Source: Plasmodium malariae
Taxonomy: Eukaryota > Apicomplexa > Aconoidasida > Haemosporida > Plasmodiidae
Length of the DNA: 64,000 nt
Direction of reading: 5' to 3'
Assembly (NCBI RefSeq): GCF_900090045.1
Contig: NC_041786.1
Location: forward strand, 2,970,501 to 3,034,500
The notes beneath the pieces were generated by a model that worked only from the letters and a program-made list of their open reading frames with translations, did no database searches and was not told where the DNA came from. Positions 12,315 to 24,997 of the stretch are shown one piece after another. The translations under genes and the position numbers were made by a program. How positions within the stretch are numbered: position 1 is the stretch's first letter; every line of letters starts with the position of its first letter.

Positions 12315-15300
12315 CTAGGACCAACCTTCATCAAGATAACCAATATTTCCGCAAGATATTTCTTTTCCTTTATCTTCATCTATTACTGCTTCTGATGTAA
12401 ACTGATATTCAATATTATTCAAATTTTCCTTTTGAGGTGGCTTGTAATTGCGTAACTTATCTAGAATATATATAGATGCTATGATTACAAATGTACCAGC
12501 AAAAATTGTTAAACCTGCATATTTGAATGTTTTACTATGATAAGATTTACCATCAGAATTTTCTTTTTCCTCTTCATTTAATGTATTTGTTATATCTTTT
12601 TGAATCTGTTCTTCCAGTAGTTTGTTAACTTCCTGAGACATAACTCTCAGAAGTGGATCTTTAGTATCATCTGAATCTATGATAAAATTATTCTGACCTA
12701 CAATTATATATTTTTTTCGGTCTAAATTTCCATCTGCTGATTTTTTGTTATACACTTTATGAACACTTTTTGTATCTGTATAGTATTTATATGGGTAATT
12801 CTCATTCCCCCCTTGAAGCTTTTTTGCATTCTCTACATAATCACCAAGTACATCTAATTTTTTATTTATTTCATCTTTCTTTCCATTATCACTGTTAGGA
12901 TTATCATTATCATTCACTATACTATTAATTATTTTGTCCACATTTTCTTTTTCTAATTCCATTTTGTTAGATTCTTCTTCCGATAATGAACTGTTTTTAT
13001 CTTTTGTAAATGTAGAATCAGGATTTTTATTAGCTGTACTAGATACTTCTCCGTTTTGTTCGTTTCTATAATTTGTTTGTGATGAAGCATCTGTTGTTTT
13101 ACCCATACCTCCTTCCTTTTCTATTTCTTTGCTTTCAGGTACCTTTTCATTACCCACTTCAGTATTTTCATGTGATGATACACCTGAATTTCCATTAACG
13201 GCTGTTTTCGAATCCTCTTCCCTTGTAAACTCTATTTCCCCTTTTTTTTTATTTTGATTATTTTCATTATTATCATTATTTGCGTCTAACCTAGTAACTA
13301 CTTCATGTTCGTGCTGATATATTGTTTGTCCTTTATTTTTTATTGAATTAAGATTATCTTCTGTTTGCTCTTCTTTACCTTTTCTTTCGCTTTCTATCTT
13401 TTTATTATCTGAATCATCTTTATCTTCACGAATTTTCATACCTTTTACTGAATCTTTTTCTCCCTCGTTTGCTATACCTTCAGTTGTGATCTCATTAGAT
13501 ATATGGTCCCTTATATTCGTGATCGTATTCTCTTTTTTACCTTCATCTTTATTTTTCATTGCGCTATCCTTTTCAGGACTAATATTTTCACTTTCATTCT
13601 GTCCATCTGTGTTTTCATTTTCATATGTTCTTTTCTTTTGTCCATTAATATATTCGCTAATTCTTAAAATGCCTTGATTATCCTTTATGGAAGTCTCCTT
13701 TGAATCATCATATTCACCATTAAGCTCATCATCAAATATAACTTTACCTGTACCTCCTTCATTGTCTTTCGCATTAACTTCATCTATTGTCTCACCATTA
13801 CCTTCATCTATAATTCTGCTTTTAACAACATTCTTACCATTGCCATCACGAGGACTTTCAGATACGACATTTGATTTAATTGCACCTTTATCCTCATCTA
13901 TACCATTACCTTTTCCTATACTTTTACCACTAACTCTTATTACACCTTTACCTTTATCTACAACTGTACCATTACCTACACCTTCATCTTTACCTTCACT
14001 TTGCACTTGAACTCCTTTACATGTCTTTCCATCACTGGTGCACTGCTCAGAAATAAACTTTTTATCTTCTACTTTAGGATTATGTACATGCCCCACTTGG
14101 TGATTTTCGCCTTTATCTTCAAGTGGTATTTCATGCTTCTTAATTTCACTCTCATGAAAACGATGTCCACTCATAACTTCACCTGATTCTTGTTGATTCC
14201 TTATAATCTTATCTGGTGTATTTCCTTTAGTGGTTTCATCGGATGTTGGATAATCCTGAGTTGTTTCATCGGTTGTTGGGTGTACTTGATTGTCTTTATG
14301 AGTTATTGGATGTAAATGAGCATCTTCACTAGTTGTTTTATGTTTTTGTGTGGTTTCATCAGTTACTGTATGTTCTCTAGAGTCCTTATTAGTTATTGGA
14401 TGCTCACGAGTATGCTCTTCAGATAATGTATTCTTTTGAGTGCCTCCATCAGTTAATGTATTCTCTTGAGTGTCTTCATAATTTGTTGGATGTGCTTTAT
14501 TGTCTTTATGAGTTAATGGATTTAGCTGAATGTCCTCACCAGTTATTGGATTCTGTTGAGAGGATTCATCGCTTATTGGATTTAATTTATCGTCTTTATG
14601 AGATAATGGATGTAACTGAGTGGCTTCATCAGTTGTTGGATGTAATCGAGTGGCTTCATGAGATGTTTTATGTACTTGAGTGGCTTCATCAATTGGTGGA
14701 TGTACTTGATAATCTTTATGAGTTAACGGATGTAACCGAGTGGCTTCATCAGTTGTTGGATGTATATGTTCGTCCTTATGATATAACGGATGTAACGGTG
14801 TGGCTTCATCAGATGTTGAATGTACTTGATCATCTTTATGAGTTAATGGATGTAACTGAGTAGGTTCATCAGATGTTGGATGTACATGAGTGGCTTCATC
14901 AGATGTTGGATGTACATGAGTGGCTTCATTAGTTGTTGGATGTACATGAGTGGCTTCATTAGTTGTTGGATGTACTTGAGTGTCTTCATCAGATGTTGGA
15001 TGTACTTGAGTGTCTTCACCAGTTATTGTATGTAACTGAGTGGCTTCATCAGATGTTTTATGTACTTGAGTGGCTTCATCAATTGGTGGATGTACTTGAT
15101 CATCTTTATGAGTTAAAGGATGTAACTGAGTGGCTTCATCAATTGTTGGATGTACTTGATCATTTTTATGAGTTAATGGATGTAACTGAGTAGGTTCATC
15201 AGATGTTGGATGTACTTGATCATCTTTATGAGTTAGTGGATGTAACCGAGTATCTTCATTAGATGTTGAATGTACTTGAGTGTCTTCATCAGATGTTGAA

Positions 15301-18300
15301 TGTACTTGATCATCTTTATGAGTTAAAGGATGTAACTGAGTGGCTTCATCAATTGTTGGATGTACTTGATCATCTTTATGAGTTAATGGATGTAACTGAG
15401 TAGCTTCATCAGATGTTGGATGTACTTGATCATCTTTATGAGTTAATGGATGTAACTGAGTATCTTCATCAGATGTTGGATGTACTTGATCATCTTTATG
15501 AGTTAAAGGATGTAACTGAGTGGCTTCATCAATTGTTGGATGTACTTGATCATTTTTATGAGTTAATGGATGTAACCGAGTATCTTCATCAGATGTTGGA
15601 TGTACTTGAGTGTCTTCACCAGTTAAAGGATGTAACTGAGTGGCTTCATCAATTGGTGGATGTACTCGATCACCTTTATGAGTTAAAGGATGTAACTGAG
15701 TAGCTTCATCAGATGTTGGATGTACTTGATCATCTTTATGAGTTAAAGGATGTAACTGAGTAGCTTCATCAATTGTTGGATGTATTTGAGTGTCTTTATG
15801 AGTTAACGGATGTAACCGAGTGGCTTCATCAGTTGTTGGATGTATATGTTCGTCCTTATGATATAGCGGATGTAACGGTGTGGCTTCATCAGATGTTGAA
15901 TGTACTTGATCATTTTTATGAGTTAACGGATGTAATTGAGTAGGTTCATCAGAAGTTGGATGTATTTGAGTGGCTTCATCAGTTGTTGGATGTAATCGAG
16001 TGGCTTCATGAGATGTTTTATGTACTTGAGTGGCTTCATCAATTGGTGGATGTACTTGATAATCTTTATGAGTTAACGGATGTAACCGAGTGGCTTCATC
16101 AATTGGTGGATGTACTTGATCATCTTTATGAGTTAAAGGATGTAACTGAGTGTCTTCATCAGATGTTGGATGTACATGAGTGGCTTCATTAGTTGTTGGA
16201 TGTACATGAGTGGCTTCATCAATTGTTGGATGTACTTGATCATCTTTATGAGTTAAAGGATGTAACTGAGTGGCTTCATCAATTGTTGGATGTACTTGAT
16301 CATCTTTATGAGTTAAAGGATGTAACTGAGTAGCTTCATCAGATGTTGGATGTGCATGAGTGGCTTCATTAGTTGTTGGATGTACTTGAGTGTCTTCATC
16401 AGATGTTGGATGTACTTGAGTGGCTTCATCAATTGGTGGATGTACTTGATCATCTTTATGAGTTAATGGATGTAACTGAGTATCTTCATCAGATGTTGAA
16501 TGTACTTGATCATTTTTATGAGTTAACGGATGTAACTGAGTATCTTCATCAGATGTTGGATGTACTTGATCATCTTTATGAGTTAAAGGATGTAACTGAG
16601 TATCTTCATCAGATGTTGGATGTACTTGATCATCTTTATGAGTTAATGGATGTAACTGAGTGGCTTCATCAGATGTTGGATGTACTTGAGTGTCTTCACT
16701 AGTTATTGGATATAATCGAGTAGCTTCATCATTTGTTAGATGTAATCGAATAGCTTCATCTGATGTTGGATGTATCTGATCATCTTTGTAAGTTAACGGA
16801 TGTAACTGAGTGGCTTCATCAATTGTTGGATGTACTCGATCACCTTTATGAGTTAAAGGATGTAACTGAGTGGCTTCATCAATTGGTGGATGTACTTGAT
16901 CATCTTTATGAGTTAAAGGATGTAACCAAGTAGCTTCATCAGATGTTGGATGTGTATGATCGTCTTTATGAGTAAATGGATGTAACTGAGTGACCTCATC
17001 AGTTGTTGGATGTATATGATCGTCCTTATGAGTAAATGGATGTAGCCCAGTGGCTTCATCAATTGTTGGATGTGCTTGATTGTCTTTATGAGTTAAAGGA
17101 TGTAACTGAGTGGCTTCATCAATTGTTGGATGTACTCGATCATCTTTATGAGTTAAAGGATGTAACTGAGTATCTTCATCAGATGTTGGATGTATTTGAG
17201 TGGCTTCATCAGTTTTTGGATGTAATCGAATAGCTTCATCAGATGTTGGATGTACTTGATCATCTTTATGAGTTAATGAATGTAACTGAGTGGCTTTATC
17301 AGATGTTGGATGTGCATGAGTGGCTTCATTAGTTGTTGGATGTACTTGAGTGTCTTCACCAGTTACTGTATGTAACTGAGTGGCTTCATCATTTTTTGGA
17401 TTTAATCGAATAGCTTCATCAGATGTTGAATGTACCTGATCATCTTTATGAGTTAATGGATGTAACCGAGTATCTTCATCAGATGTTGGATGTACTTGAG
17501 TGTCTTCACCAGTTATTGTATGTAACTGAGTAGGTTCATCAGATGTTGGATGTACTTGACTGCCTTCACCAGTTAATGGATAATCTTGAGTTGCTTCATA
17601 GGTTGTTGGATGCACTTGAATGTCTTTATGAGTTATCGGATTCTGTTGAGAAGCTTCATCGGTTGTTGAACGTACTTGATCGTCCTTATGAGTAAATGGA
17701 TGTAACTGAGTGGTTCCATCAGTTGTTGAATGTACTTGATCGTCTTTATGAGTTAACGGATGTAACTGAGTAACTTCATTGCTTGTTGGACGTACTTGGT
17801 CATCTTTATGAATTACTAGATCTACTTGAGTTTGTTCACCAGTTAGTGGATTCTGTTGCATGATTTCATTGCTTGTTGGGTGTACTTGAGTGGCTTCATG
17901 AGCTATTGGATGTAACTGAGAGTCTTCATAAGTTGCATATGTATTTTGGGAATTATAATCTGATTCGATATCTTTTCCTATTTTTTCATACCACGGTATG
18001 TATTTTGTCACGGTTTCATATGGTAGTTGATTTTGTTTCTTAACATTAGTTAACATCATTTCTTCTGTAGCATTTTCACGGAGTATTTTATGTGGTATCT
18101 CTGTTTTATCTGTTAATTGATGATTTTTCGTAGTATCATCTGATACTGTTTCTTCTATTATATTTTCATCCTTAATTTTGTATTGTCCCTCTGTTTCATG
18201 TGGTGTTCTTTCTTGATTCTCAGCATTATCTTTCACAATCACTTCCTCACCTCTTTCATTGGTTATATGATGTCCACTTACAGTTTCATTTAGTACTTGT

Positions 18301-21300
18301 TGGTTCTTTTTAATATTATTTGCTACTATTTCGTTTATATTGTGTTCATCGTGTATATGTTGTTCTCCTGTCGTTTCCAATGGTACTTCAACCTCTTTGT
18401 TAGTATCATCTGATACTCTATGGTGAATACTAGTTTCTTCTGGTATTTCATATTTTTTTATTATCTGATCTGATACTTGGTGATTCTTCTTTGTCTTATC
18501 TAAGTTTGTGTGTAGTGTAAAATTTTTATCGATTATACTGTATTCTTCTGATGCTTCATTTGCTAAGTCTCTATTTTCCCCATTATAATCTGAAACTATT
18601 TCATTTCCAATATTTTCATCTGTTTCGTAAACCTCTTTCATATCTTCATTTGGATCTACGTGTTTTCTAATACTATGGAGAGTTATTTCATGTGTACTTT
18701 TGTTTTCATCTGGCACTTGAAAATTTTTCGTGTTACCATCTGATATTATTTCCTCTGTGATAGATTCATCTGCTGTTTTTGGTTTTTCCTCATTATGCTC
18801 AGGTAATGAATTATCACTTATGGTATGAATTTGTAGTTTATGTTCTGTACTACTCACATTGGGAGGAGTATGTTCGATGGTTGATTTATTTGGTACTTTA
18901 TTTGCTTCTTTTTTATCATGGCTATCTGTTTGATATTCCTTTTGTATTATATGACTCTCTGGATGGTTATCAGAATGTTTTTCTTCTATTTCTTCTCTTT
19001 CATTTTCCACTTCATTAGGAAAATTAATTGTGTGTTCTTCCTTTCCTTGTGATTCACCTTCGTTTACCTTTTCTCCTGGTAAACTATTATACTCTTTTTT
19101 TTCTGCACTTAATATTTCACTTTTTCCATTTATATTCTCACTTGTAGAGTGATGTTCATATGTTGGAGCTGTAGTTCCAATAACATGTTTACCTAGCTTT
19201 GTATTTTCCCTGTATAGTACATGTCTTATATGAGGTTGAATAATTGTATGTATGCTATCATTTTCTTCTCTTATTTTTCCATTAGTATTTTTACGTAAAT
19301 CTACTATTTCAGTATTTTCTAATCTTCTTTGACTTCTTTCTTCTTCTGGCATTTGTCGTTCGTTTATTGATCCATGTAATACAAGGATTCCATTTTTTCC
19401 TTCTCTTAGTAATTGATTTTGTTTTATATTTTTATATTTCTTTTCAGACTTTTCTATTCCTTCATTTATCACCTGATGTTCTTCCAGCGTGTTTACTGTA
19501 TCCTTACTTTTTATTTTTTCATCATCCGTCAATAAATGTTCTATCTCTTTGTTTACTGCTCCCTTACCTTTTAATTTTTCGTCTCCAGTTATATCATGTT
19601 CTTCCTCTTTACTTACGACTTCGTTACTTCCTTCTTTTTCTATATCTATCGATCCTTGCTCTACCTCTTTATTTACTGCTCCCGTGCCTCTTAATTTTTC
19701 GTTTTCTGTAAACTCATTTCCTACCTCTTTATTTACTACTTCCTTACTTCTTTCCCTTTCGTTTTCCTTAAGTGCATCATTTTCTTGTTTTTCATTTTTC
19801 TGTATATGGTTTTCTTCGTGTAATTCTGAATTATGTTTATTGTTCTCATCATTTCTTATCTCATTTGTCCTTTTATAAGTAGGTGTTCCATTCTGATCAG
19901 TTACAATTCTCTCATGTGATGTATCTCTACTATCTTCTACTCTTGCAGAATCGTCTACATTGCTAGATACAACATGTTCGTTTATATTTTGTATATGATC
20001 ATCGCTATTATTATTATTATTAATTGGAGAATTTATATTGTCATTTTCTTCTGTGGTTATTGAATTATAACTTGAAGTTTGTCCACCTTTTATATTATTT
20101 ATAATGTTCTCTCTTGATCTATTATTTGTACTTTTTTTCGTAGTCACATCTTCGGTAAGGGTACCAGGAACATTAAACACAATTTTTTCATCTTTTTTAA
20201 GAAGATCATTATTCACAATAATTTCTTTCTCCTTTTCTTCGTCCTCTCTATTTATTATATCATCTGTAATTAATGCACTTCCAGCACTTTGCGCTACTTT
20301 CTCTTTATTTTCGTCTTCACCTGCCACTTTTGAATCTTCATCTATAACTTTCACACCTTCATCTGTCACATACACATTTGAATCTACCACCTTCGCACCT
20401 GCATTTATCACTTTCACACCTCCACCTACAACTTTTGTACCTTCATCTGTCACATTCATATCTGCATCTTTCATCTTCGCACTTTTGTCTATCACTTTTT
20501 TAATTTCATCAACTTTTTCACCGCCATTTGTCACTTTTGTACTTTCATCTGTCACTTTCGTACCTACATTTTCCACTTTCGTATCTACATCTTCCACTTT
20601 CGTACCTACATCTTCCACTTTCATATCTACATCTTCCACTTTCATATCTACATCTTCCACTTTCGTATCTACATCTTCCACTTTCGTACCTACATCTTCC
20701 ACTTTCGTACCTACATCTTCCACTTTCGTACCTACATCTTCCACTTTCGTATCTACATCTTCCACTTTCGTATCTACATCTTCCACTTTCATATCTACAT
20801 CTTCCACTTTTGTATCTACATCCTCCACTTTCGTACCTACATCTTCCACTTTCATATCTACATCTTCCACTTTCATATCTACATCTGTCACTTTCGTACC
20901 TACATCTTCCACTTTCGTATCTACATCTTTCACTTTCGTACCTACATCTTCCACTTTCGTATCTACATCTTCCACTTTCGTACCTACATCTTCCACTTTC
21001 GTATCTACATCCTCCACTTTCACACCTCTATCTTCCGTTTTCATACTTCCAGCTGTCAATTTAGAAGGTGCATCTTCCACTTTAGAACCTCCATCTGTCA
21101 ATTTCGCACCTGCATCTTCCAATTTCACATCTGAATTTGCCACCTTCACCCCCGCATCTGCAACGTTTTTACTTTCGCCTTTTACATCTCCCCCGGTTTC
21201 ATCAACTTTCCCCATTTCTTCTATATATCCCTCGTCCTCTCTCATAAGCCTATACTGTTTTTCGATCATTGCATTAAATCTATTTTTTATCTGTTCCTTT

Positions 21301-23024
21301 ACCTCTTGTATTTTGCGTGCGTTAGCTTGTTCTTCTGTTTCACCTTTTCTTGTACTCTCGATTTCTCTTCTGATACTTTTTTCTATAATACTAGTTTCAT
21401 GTGCCTCATTTAAACGTTTAGTTAGCATATCTAAATAAGATAAATCTTCTCCATTTTTTATTTGGTCATCTGTACACTTTGGCAAATCAGAACATTCTTC
21501 ATAATGTTCTACAATTTCATGAAATAAAATACGAGGATTAAATTTATATCCTTTACCACATACACCCCTGCATTCATATATTTTGTTTGGACATTCTATA
21601 CGAAAATCTTCTTTTACTGCTATATCATAATCAAATACAACTCTACATGTAGGATCATAATATTGCCTATACTTAACAGATTCACTAACAGTAATTTTTA
21701 AAGGTATTTCTCGTTGTCTTTTTCTAAATTCACATGGTCCACTCCAGTCAGACCAATCACCATACCTTGAACATGTTGCACCATACTGTAAATGATAACA
21801 AAATTTTTTTAAACCTCCAACACTTGAATTATCGAATGAATTTTGTATAAAATGTGAAAGAGCATAACCTATATCTTTATCATATCGAGCTTCTGAAAGT
21901 TTGTTAACTGTATATATTGAATAGCTATTAACTTCTGATATGAAAAAAATACCAACATTCTTACTTCTGATTTCTCTAATGTAATTTACTAATTCATCTG
22001 AATATTCTGATAAATCAACTTCTGAATATTTCTTACAAATAACTATAACATTTTTCGCATTTTTAAAGGATTCATTCTTTAATATATATTCTTCATAATA
22101 TTCTCTTAAGGATGAAAATAAATCTGTTTTTACTGGTGCTAAATGAACATAATTTTTTATTACCCTCTTCATTTCTTTAGAAAATGGTAATAGTTGTATT
22201 TTATCAAAACTTTGAATGTTCTTATATATTATTTTATTACTATATATAATTGTACTTAAATAATTATTTTTATTTTTCTTCATATATATACTTGTTCCCA
22301 TAAGTGTAAACGTCATATTTTCTATAAAAGATTTACTCTGGATCTCTGAACTGATAAGAAAATGTATATTCATTCCTTTGCAAAAATCGAGAACGAAATT
22401 TCTGGAGGTCTCTAAATATGTAAAAAAGGAATGAATATGTATAAGCGTGAGTCTAAATGAATGTAGCTGTAAATGTAGTTGCAAATGTAGATGTATACAA
22501 GATGAAGCTGTCTATGTAGATGACAATGCACAAATAATCACAGTGCAAACTTCAAACATAATTAAATCAAAAATTTGTTTATAGTAACAGCAGTTTTAAC
22601 CGAATTTTATACATAAATAAGTAAAAAGAAATAAATACACAAACGTGAAAAAAAAAGCATCATATATAATATGTGAAACGTATGAAGACTTGTAATGTTA
22701 TTTTAACATATATAAACGTTATGGACACATGAAGAATGAGAAATGGTATATCATTACATGATAAATTTTTGTAAATATATTCTTTAATAATACAGATATT
22801 TGAACATGTAGAACTTAAAAAACTGTTCTACCGAATAAAAAAATATTTTAAAAATTGTTTTATATATAATAGTGACAAGGTGCAAGGAATTTTTGTTTTC
22901 CTTTTTCTTCTCTTTTTTTTGTTCTTTTTTTTTATTTTTTCTTACCTAAAAAGTTCTTTCTGAGACTTGATCCATAAGCCAAGTGAAAAAAATTTACAAT
23001 AGTAAGAAATATAAAAAACTTCAT
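12315..23024 (-). CDS. TREP: TRAP-related sporozoite surface protein, TREP/S6 type
   Basis: I model two exons: 23024-22946 (signal peptide, MKFFIFLTIVNFFHLAYGSS, donor GTAAGA) and 22411-12315 (acceptor CATATTTAG). The phases join, giving about 3391 residues. Parts in order: signal peptide (1-18); VWA-like fold (about 28-215) lacking the usual metal-binding motif; one thrombospondin type-1 repeat (about 230-290, GDWSDWSGPC, several Cys); a 7-residue acidic/Lys repeat (about 485-655); Glu/Lys/Asn-rich spacer; a 10/20-residue His-Pro repeat (about 1515-2757); a transmembrane helix (about 3318-3340, YAGLTIFAGTFVIIASIYIL); and a tail of about 45 residues ending YLDEGWS, with the penultimate-region Trp and acidic residues typical of TRAP tails that connect to the actomyosin motor. 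Known family role: sporozoite gliding and salivary gland invasion. TREP is preferred over TLP or CTRP because of its single TSR, large size and the neighbouring RabGGTase alpha gene. Confidence 0.85.
14221..17940 (-). repeat. 60-bp (2 x 30-bp) tandem array in TREP coding HPTSDEATQL / HPLTHKDDQV
   Basis: About 62 consecutive 60-base rows stay in the same register for 3.7 kb, so all length changes are multiples of 30 bases. Each row encodes two 10-residue modules: HPTSDEATQL-like (alternatives IDEATQV, TNEATHV, SDEDTQV) and HPLTHKDDQV-like. Nearly every module begins with His-Pro, or His plus a substitute. Order is usually alternating, but runs of the first module alone occur (for example 14881-15060). 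The copies are least pure at both ends (14221-14580 and 17580-17940), the usual picture of an array that grows by unequal exchange in the middle. Confidence 0.95.
20515..21035 (-). repeat. 21-bp tandem array in TREP coding KVEDVDT / KVEDVGT
   Basis: About 22 clean copies of a 21-base unit encode KVEDVDT, KVEDVGT or KVEDVDM, and diverged copies continue to about 20330 and 21130 (KVTDEST, KVINAGA, KLTDGGS and similar). The heptad-like spacing with Val at fixed places and a Lys/Glu-Asp pattern could form a charged coiled or extended rod. That structural reading is inference only. The opposite strand is open because the repeat avoids stops. Confidence 0.93.
22412..22945 (-). other. Intron 1 of TREP
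   Basis: A 534-base intron separates the signal-peptide exon from the main exon. The donor on the minus strand is GTAAGA and the acceptor is TTTACATATTTAG. It is AT-rich with T-runs. An intron right after the signal-peptide exon is common in Plasmodium surface protein genes. Confidence 0.75.
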
Positions 23025-23334
23025 TTTTAAAACTAAAAAAATTAACACAGTAATGACCAAAAATGACTAAGTTTCAATTTCAAAAATTTTAGCAGAGGTC
23101 AAATCACTAATATGGTATTCATAACATGAAGTTATGTGATTTTATAATAGTGTAATTTTATACTTATTTTTAAATCTATATGTTCTTTATAATATTTTTC
23201 TTATGTTACATCTGGTTTTATTCTTACTCCTTTATTCTTAATTTTTTTTTCTTTTTTTATTGTAATATTAGAACAATTCTTTTCTTTTATTTCAAATAAA
23301 GTTAGAGTATAGGTATATGTATACGTGTACATAA

Positions 23335-23365
<31 letters not shown>

Positions 23366-23769
23366 AAATATAAATAAAATATATAATGCAGAAGAGGATC
23401 TATAAAAATGCATAAATGTATAACTGTAACGGAATAAAGAAGAATATAACAAAAGAGTTAGCTAATTTACAGCTTTAAAAAAAAGTTTTGCCACCAGGAA
23501 GATAAGACACTATTATTATATTTTATTTTTTTATTTTGTAACAGGAAAATATGGACATAAATAAAGGGAGTAATAATATACATATATATGCTTCTTATAC
23601 AATTTTTGAAGAAAAAAATTCTTTTAAATTTGTGGTTCCCTACATAATACTTTAAGAAGAATTATTTTAAAATTTGATGCAATAATGATATTATATTATA
23701 CGGCATTAGAACCGGTAATGAATGCATGCAGACAGGATAAAAAGCAGACCGTTCTGGATAATTTAGCTT

Positions 23770-23808
<39 letters not shown>

Positions 23809-24530
23809 TAATTTTGAAGGAAATATAATGATTACTTTTTTGGAGAACAGTATATATCAATATTTTTCCTTTCTCGAATTATAATTGTTTTCTTCCGATG
23901 GGATATATTTTAGGATCTGTTCCATTTAATGAGAATGCAAAAAGGATATATATAAAACAAATTAGAAAACATTTATTTTTATCATCATATATTTTATATT
24001 ATTTTGTTTATTAATGAGTAATAAAAAAATTTTGCTATTATAAGGGTTAAAAAAAAAAAAAATAAAATAATAATAGATTTAAGATATATATATCAGTCAA
24101 AATAATTTTTTAAGGTAATTTTTTTTGAGATATCAAAGTGTTAACACTTTTTTTTTTTTTTATATAAACATAATTCCATATCCACAGCTCAAAAGTTACT
24201 ACGTTTTTTCACTCTTGTAATTTTCGCCATACTCTTCAAATATGTAAAAAAAAAATGTATAGACGGTACAAAATGATGCATAGATTATATTTTCCATATA
24301 ATTAAACCGTTTTCATTTTACGTTTCTATAGTATAGAAAGGTTCTAGTAGCATTCTAGATGAATGGATGGGAGTAAGAGTAAAAAAAAAAGTGGTAAAGC
24401 TCAGGTTTTCCTAAATTTTCCATTTTTTTAAATAATGGTAAACACACAGTATATATATATGTGGGTACCTTCATAGCTACTTCTTTTTTATTGTGTGTAA
24501 ATAACACGCATTAGACTTCTTAAAAAATGA
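23025..24530. other. Upstream region of TREP
   Basis: The sequence directly 5' of the TREP start presumably holds its promoter and 5' UTR. It contains (TA)n at about 23335-23360, a long poly-T at 23776-23806 and poly-A/T runs. A small frame at 23201-23452 is low-complexity Tyr/Ile and is not accepted as a gene. The motifs GCATGCA at 23722-23728 and GTGTTAACAC at 24137-24146 are visible, but no regulator can be assigned. Confidence 0.5.
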
Positions 24531-24997
24531 TGTTCATATAATTTTGAGAAATACGTTTTCCTGAATGATTATATTTTAAAAATTTACTGGGATAAAATAA
24601 TTTGTGAAAAATGTTATTTTGCTAATTTCTTTTGTCTTGTCATAAAACTAACAAAGACGTTGGACCTAAATAAAAAATTACCTGACTTTTCAAAATTGTT
24701 AACGAAGTTGTGCAGGAAAATTCTGAACATAATGCTGCGAAAAATAAACCTTGATTTTGTATAAATTGCTGCGCCTTCTCCATATCTTATTCTTACAGTT
24801 CGAATATAAAAAAAATATTGGAAAGACATGTTAACAAGGATGGAAAAATTATTTCTAAAAATTATAACTATATTAATGTTTATTTTTGCAAAGTATCCTT
24901 TTATTTTGGTGCTGAATTGATAGCTATAGATATGATATGTATGTACAGATATTTTATGTTTATGTACACTAGAAGGCGCAATAATATGAACAAATAA
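24531..24997 (+). pseudogene. Coding-like stretch in two overlapping plus-strand frames (missed small gene, frameshifted gene or gene fragment)
   Basis: Frame A (24531-24764) is open for 77 codons and frame B (24755-24997) for 80 codons; they overlap by 10 bases in different phases. Both read like Plasmodium protein rather than intergenic DNA: A contains LDLNKKLPDFSKLLTKLCRK, and B contains ILERHVNKDGKIISKNYNYI and FYFGAELIAIDM. Base composition is less AT-rich than its surroundings. The opposite strand is also open (25003-24614), but its translation is Phe/Ile-rich with only two Glu and no Asp, typical of an antisense shadow. Neither plus frame has a good ATG, so an upstream exon, a frameshift or decay is needed. 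I do not recognise the family. The downstream neighbour is the RabGGTase alpha gene, about 940 bases away. Confidence 0.4.

Noticed and set aside
14396..17233. Several plus-strand frames rich in LHQLLDV and YELMDVTE repeats
   Set aside because: Antisense shadows of the 60-bp TREP repeat array.
14221..17940. CRISPR-like regularity of the 60-bp units
   Set aside because: There are no unique spacers between repeats. The whole array is one open coding frame in a eukaryotic adhesin gene.
20104..21438. 444-codon plus-strand frame rich in Ser-Thr-Phe opposite the TREP heptad array
   Set aside because: It is the reverse complement of a stop-free 21-bp repeat, and its Ser/Thr/Phe repeat mirrors the sense units.
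22417..22484. Use of the ATG at 22484 as TREP start
   Set aside because: That start gives no signal peptide and reads through a typical acceptor. The upstream exon at 22946-23024 encodes a clear signal peptide and joins in phase.
24790..24800. GTTCGAAT resembling a tRNA T-loop
   Set aside because: No acceptor stem, D-arm or anticodon arm can be folded around it.
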